In this document: positions 5,560 through 7,148 of the stretch, in pieces | Numbering within the stretch: the first letter of the stretch is position 1 | How the letters are laid out: every line of letters starts with the position of its first letter | Source of the DNA: an uncultured Bacilli bacterium | Lineage (GTDB): Bacteria; Bacillota_I; Bacilli_A; RF39; UBA660 | DNA length: 7,148 nt | Assembly: GCA_947625365.1 (NCBI GenBank) | Contig: CANQNZ010000060.1 | Span: 1-7,148 of the forward strand | Reading direction: 5' to 3' | Notes under the pieces: generated by a model | Databases searched by the model: none | Told to the model about the DNA's origin: nothing | What the model saw: the letters and a program-made list of their open reading frames with translations, nothing else | Made by a program: the position numbers and the translations under genes

Positions 5560-6634
5560 ATTTAACATACTCATTTAAATCTTTTACAGGATATGTTGCT
5601 TCCTTTAATTTAGATGTGGAAATAAATCCCGGTTTAGCATTAATTACATCTGTCAGACGATTGACAATATTAGCACAAGTAAGTTCTACAGTTTGAGGAC
5701 GATTAATAGTAATTGTCGTATTAGGCTCTCCTATAATACTCCACTCATTTTTATCAAACTCATCTTTATTATAAACTTTACCAATACACTCTGCTTCAAT
5801 TTCAATGTTTTCTTGAGTCGTAGCTGTTACTATCGCACTCATTCCGGTGGCATCACCTTTTTTTATAGTCATTTTTAAAGTGCTTGATGTTAAATCTTCT
5901 TCATCTGTTAAAGGAACACATTTCTGATTAATTGCTGTAATATGTAACTTTAATTTATCGGCAAGCCAACCTACAACATTCCACATATAAGAAGGAATAA
6001 AAGTTCCTTCCTTTATTTGTTTTTCACGCTCCTCAGTGCTAATATTATCACTTGCGGCCACTTCTTTTTCAAATTCTTCTAGGGAAAGCCCGGCTCCATG
6101 GGCTTTTGCTAAAGCTATTCCATAATCTTCTACATTATAAGAAGAACTGCCTTTAATTTTTGTTATTTTATGAGTTGTTCCTGCCATTAAAGCCACTAAA
6201 TTTCCCCATGCAAAATCTTGATAACCACTACCTACAATTGTACAATTTGTCGCTTTAGCCATAGCATCAATATCTTTATAAACATTAATATTAGAATTAC
6301 TAGCAAAAAAAGCTTCTTCACAAGTTGTAATCGCATTAACACCCATCTTAGCACACGTTAAAAGAATATCCTTAACATCATTTAGCAGACTCATAGTTGT
6401 AACAATTGCTATATCTGGTTTAGTATCTTCTAAAAGAGCTTCTAAATTATCAGCATTATCAATTATAACTTTTTTATCGGCGCAATCAATAACACTAGCA
6501 ATATCTTGGCCGATTAAATTAGGATTAACATCTACTGCTCCAACAATTTCTGCTCCATGTTCATAAACATAGCGCATAGTATATTTACTCATTTTACCGC
6601 AACCAATTTGAAATACTCTAATTTTTCTCTCCAT
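5558..6634 (-). CDS. 2,4-diaminopentanoate dehydrogenase-family NAD(P)-dependent oxidoreductase (DapB-like)
   Basis: The 358-residue protein starts with a Rossmann fold: beta strand IRVFQIGCGKMS (5-16) with the GxG dinucleotide-binding turn and Asp35 at the end of the second strand. A conserved-looking GSGYQD turn (135-140) precedes the substrate domain. The C-terminal part (TVELTCANIVNRLTDVIN, then AKPGFIS, about 315-340) resembles the C-terminal domain of 2,4-diaminopentanoate dehydrogenase (ornithine fermentation) and of dihydrodipicolinate reductase-like enzymes. Length fits this family (about 350). The partners of ornithine degradation are not in the window, so the substrate remains open; an amino-acid or diamine dehydrogenase is the best guess. 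The ATG at 6634 is preferred because AGGTG (6641-6645) lies six bases upstream; the GTG at 6643 overlaps that Shine-Dalgarno and is not the start. The gene stands alone. Confidence 0.8.
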   Translation of the reverse strand: MERKIRVFQIGCGKMSKYTMRYVYEHGAEIVGAVDVNPNLIGQDIASVIDCADKKVIIDNADNLEALLEDTKPDIAIVTTMSLLNDVKDILLTCAKMGVNAITTCEEAFFASNSNINVYKDIDAMAKATNCTIVGSGYQDFAWGNLVALMAGTTHKITKIKGSSSYNVEDYGIALAKAHGAGLSLEEFEKEVAASDNISTEEREKQIKEGTFIPSYMWNVVGWLADKLKLHITAINQKCVPLTDEEDLTSSTLKMTIKKGDATGMSAIVTATTQENIEIEAECIGKVYNKDEFDKNEWSIIGEPNTTITINRPQTVELTCANIVNRLTDVINAKPGFISTSKLKEATYPVKDLNEYVK

Positions 6635-6651
6635 TATTATCACCTATTCTA

Positions 6652-6657
6652 ATTTTA
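6652..6657 (-). promoter_or_regulatory. Possible extended -10 for the dehydrogenase gene
   Basis: TAAAAT preceded by TATGC on the minus strand gives a TGn extended -10 about 17 bases before the start codon. The hexamer 17 bases further upstream (ATTCTT) is a poor -35, so the call is weak. Confidence 0.3.
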
Positions 6658-6720
6658 GCATATCCCAAAATAAAAAGAATATGAATAATTATTACTTTAC
6701 AATTATTTTTGGCATTTTTA

Positions 6721-6744
6721 AAACACCGGAATAAACCAGTGTTT
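6721..6744 (-). terminator. Hairpin, possible terminator for the right-hand surface-protein transcript
   Basis: On the minus strand AAACACTGG (6736-6744) pairs with CCGGTGTTT (6721-6729) around a TTTATT loop: nine pairs with one G-U in RNA. The tail continues TTAAAAATG, so the T run is short. It lies about 210 bases after the stop of the right-hand gene, which is distant for a terminator; a leader element of the dehydrogenase is the alternative. Confidence 0.45.
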
Positions 6745-6825
6745 CTAGTCAAAGAAATAATAATAGGAATACATTTTATTATATAACGAAGTGTAACAAT
6801 AAAAAGTTTTTCTTTGACTTTTATA

Positions 6826-6847
6826 TATAAACGCATAAGCGTTTATA
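6826..6847. repeat. Perfect 9-bp inverted repeat with 4-base loop
   Basis: TATAAACGC (6826-6834) and GCGTTTATA (6839-6847) flank ATAA. Neither strand has a T run after it, so it is unlikely to be a terminator; an operator site or a cruciform-forming element is possible. Confidence 0.6.
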
Positions 6848-6873
6848 CCATTTTAATTGTTTATAACTCGCGC

Positions 6874-6925
6874 CCTTTCCAAAGTTTCTTTTTTTTCTAA
6901 TCTTTTTCTTCCACCTTTGGAAAGG
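6874..6925. repeat. 11-bp inverted repeat flanking a 30-base polypyrimidine spacer
   Basis: CCTTTCCAAAG (6874-6884) and CTTTGGAAAGG (6915-6925) are perfect reverse complements. The 30-base spacer is almost entirely T and C on the plus strand. It starts 31 bases after the stop of the right-hand gene. There is no T tract after it in that gene's direction, so it is not a standard intrinsic terminator; RNA 3'-end stabilisation or a recombination-related site are options. Confidence 0.65.
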
Positions 6926-6956
6926 CTTCTTTATTTATCCGCTACTTACTTATCTT

Positions 6957-7148
6957 TTATTGCACTGTCAATGGTGAACCTGATGTTCCATCCCCGTTAG
7001 TGGCCAGTGTACCAGTCTTTAGATTGATAACTGGGGCAACGCCGCCTGTATCATCGACGTTGCTGCCGCTGACGTAACCAGAACTATAAGCATAAAGTAC
7101 ACTGGCGCCAGATGTACGAGCACTACCAGGCGACAGAGTCCAATACCA
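6957..7148 (-). CDS. C-terminal end of a DUF6273/C-type-lectin-like surface protein (5' part outside window)
   Basis: The frame is open from the right edge to a TAA at 6957-6959, giving 63 residues that begin WYWTLSP and contain a Ser/Gly/Tyr-rich variable-looking stretch (8-34). They end with TGGVAPVINLKTGTL and a NGDGTSGSPLTVQ tail. The W-L-SP ... GV-P-V-I-L-K frame is what I know from DUF6273-type, C-type-lectin-like C-terminal domains in low-GC gut Firmicutes, which are often attached to prepilin-like or signal-anchored N-termini; the N-terminus here is unseen. The 6961-7148 segment is about 51% G+C (96 of 188 bases), far above the neighbours, and residues 8-36 use mostly NNT/NNC codons. 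Surface display and ligand binding are inferred from the family. No start, promoter or RBS is visible because they lie outside. Confidence 0.75.
   Translation of the reverse strand, partial: WYWTLSPGSARTSGASVLYAYSSGYVSGSNVDDTGGVAPVINLKTGTLATNGDGTSGSPLTVQ

Larger units (their letters stand above)
6645..6956. other. Gene-free intergenic region with three inverted repeats
   Basis: This AT-rich stretch separates the dehydrogenase gene from the GC-rich surface-protein tail. I see no convincing gene: the only open frame (minus, start near 6836) runs into the dehydrogenase, contains no recognisable motif and lacks a good ribosome binding site. It holds three inverted repeats (6721-6744, 6826-6847, 6874-6925), described separately, and probably the 3' untranslated region of the gene to the right plus the promoter of the dehydrogenase. 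Confidence 0.7.

Noticed and set aside
5693..5878. Plus-strand open frame within the dehydrogenase
   Set aside because: Antisense shadow without RBS or motif.
6618..6836. 72-codon open frame on the minus strand upstream of the dehydrogenase
   Set aside because: It has no recognisable motif, contains the 6721-6744 hairpin, lacks a good RBS and overlaps the well-supported dehydrogenase start; AT-rich intergenic DNA easily gives such a frame.
6874..6925. Insertion-sequence ends or CRISPR-like repeat
   Set aside because: Only one pair of arms with a 30-base spacer, no transposase, no repeated unit and no target duplication.
1..7148. Mycoplasma genetic code (UGA = Trp)
   Set aside because: The Nudix gene ends in a TGA positioned in a typical ATGA overlap with metG, and tryptophans in the genes are TGG.
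6960..7148. Confident call of a diversity-generating retroelement
   Set aside because: No template repeat or reverse transcriptase is visible; kept only as a hypothesis.

Overview
The window is AT-rich (roughly 25-30% G+C in the parts I tallied, except the last ~190 bases, which are about 51%). It has strong AGGAGG-type ribosome binding sites, sigma-A-like promoters, intrinsic terminators and the standard bacterial code (TAA, TAG and TGA all used as stops). Together with the protein types this suggests a low-GC Gram-positive bacterium, plausibly an uncultured gut Bacilli/Erysipelotrichia- or RF39-like lineage. That placement is inference; there is no rRNA gene here.

Left block (1-2066, all minus strand): two cell-surface genes, each with its own promoter. 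Reading leftwards, the first encodes a type II membrane protein with ten 12-residue DxDxDG calcium-binding-type repeats, a His-rich linker and a C-terminal extracellular domain. The second, cut by the left edge, encodes a signal-anchored protein whose body resembles that same C-terminal domain. Its promoter has a consensus -35 (TTGACA) and -10 (TATAAT) separated by a 19-base spacer that contains nine consecutive G. This is the classical architecture of a slippage-driven ON/OFF promoter and is the most interesting signal in the window.

Middle block (2075-4121, minus): a two-gene operon of a Nudix hydrolase and a short-form methionyl-tRNA synthetase (metG), overlapping by an ATGA. It has a good extended -10 promoter in front and an intrinsic terminator behind. 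The Nudix box carries Lys where the usual catalytic-base Glu is expected.

Next block (4182-6634): a 67-residue amphipathic/one-TM small protein (+), a membrane-anchored protein of unknown function (-) whose stop abuts it, a ferritin-like di-metal protein (+), and a 2,4-diaminopentanoate dehydrogenase-family NAD(P) oxidoreductase (-). The last two converge on a shared hairpin terminator.

Right end (6635-7148): a 322-base gene-free stretch holding three inverted repeats, then the last 63 codons of a minus-strand gene whose product looks like a DUF6273/C-type-lectin-like surface protein. This tail is sharply more GC-rich than everything else, and its variable part is rich in NNT/NNC codons. That is compatible with a diversity-generating-retroelement variable region, but no template repeat or reverse transcriptase lies in the window.

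Overall the window mixes housekeeping genes with surface-protein genes at both ends. At least one of these appears equipped for phase variation and another possibly for hypervariation.
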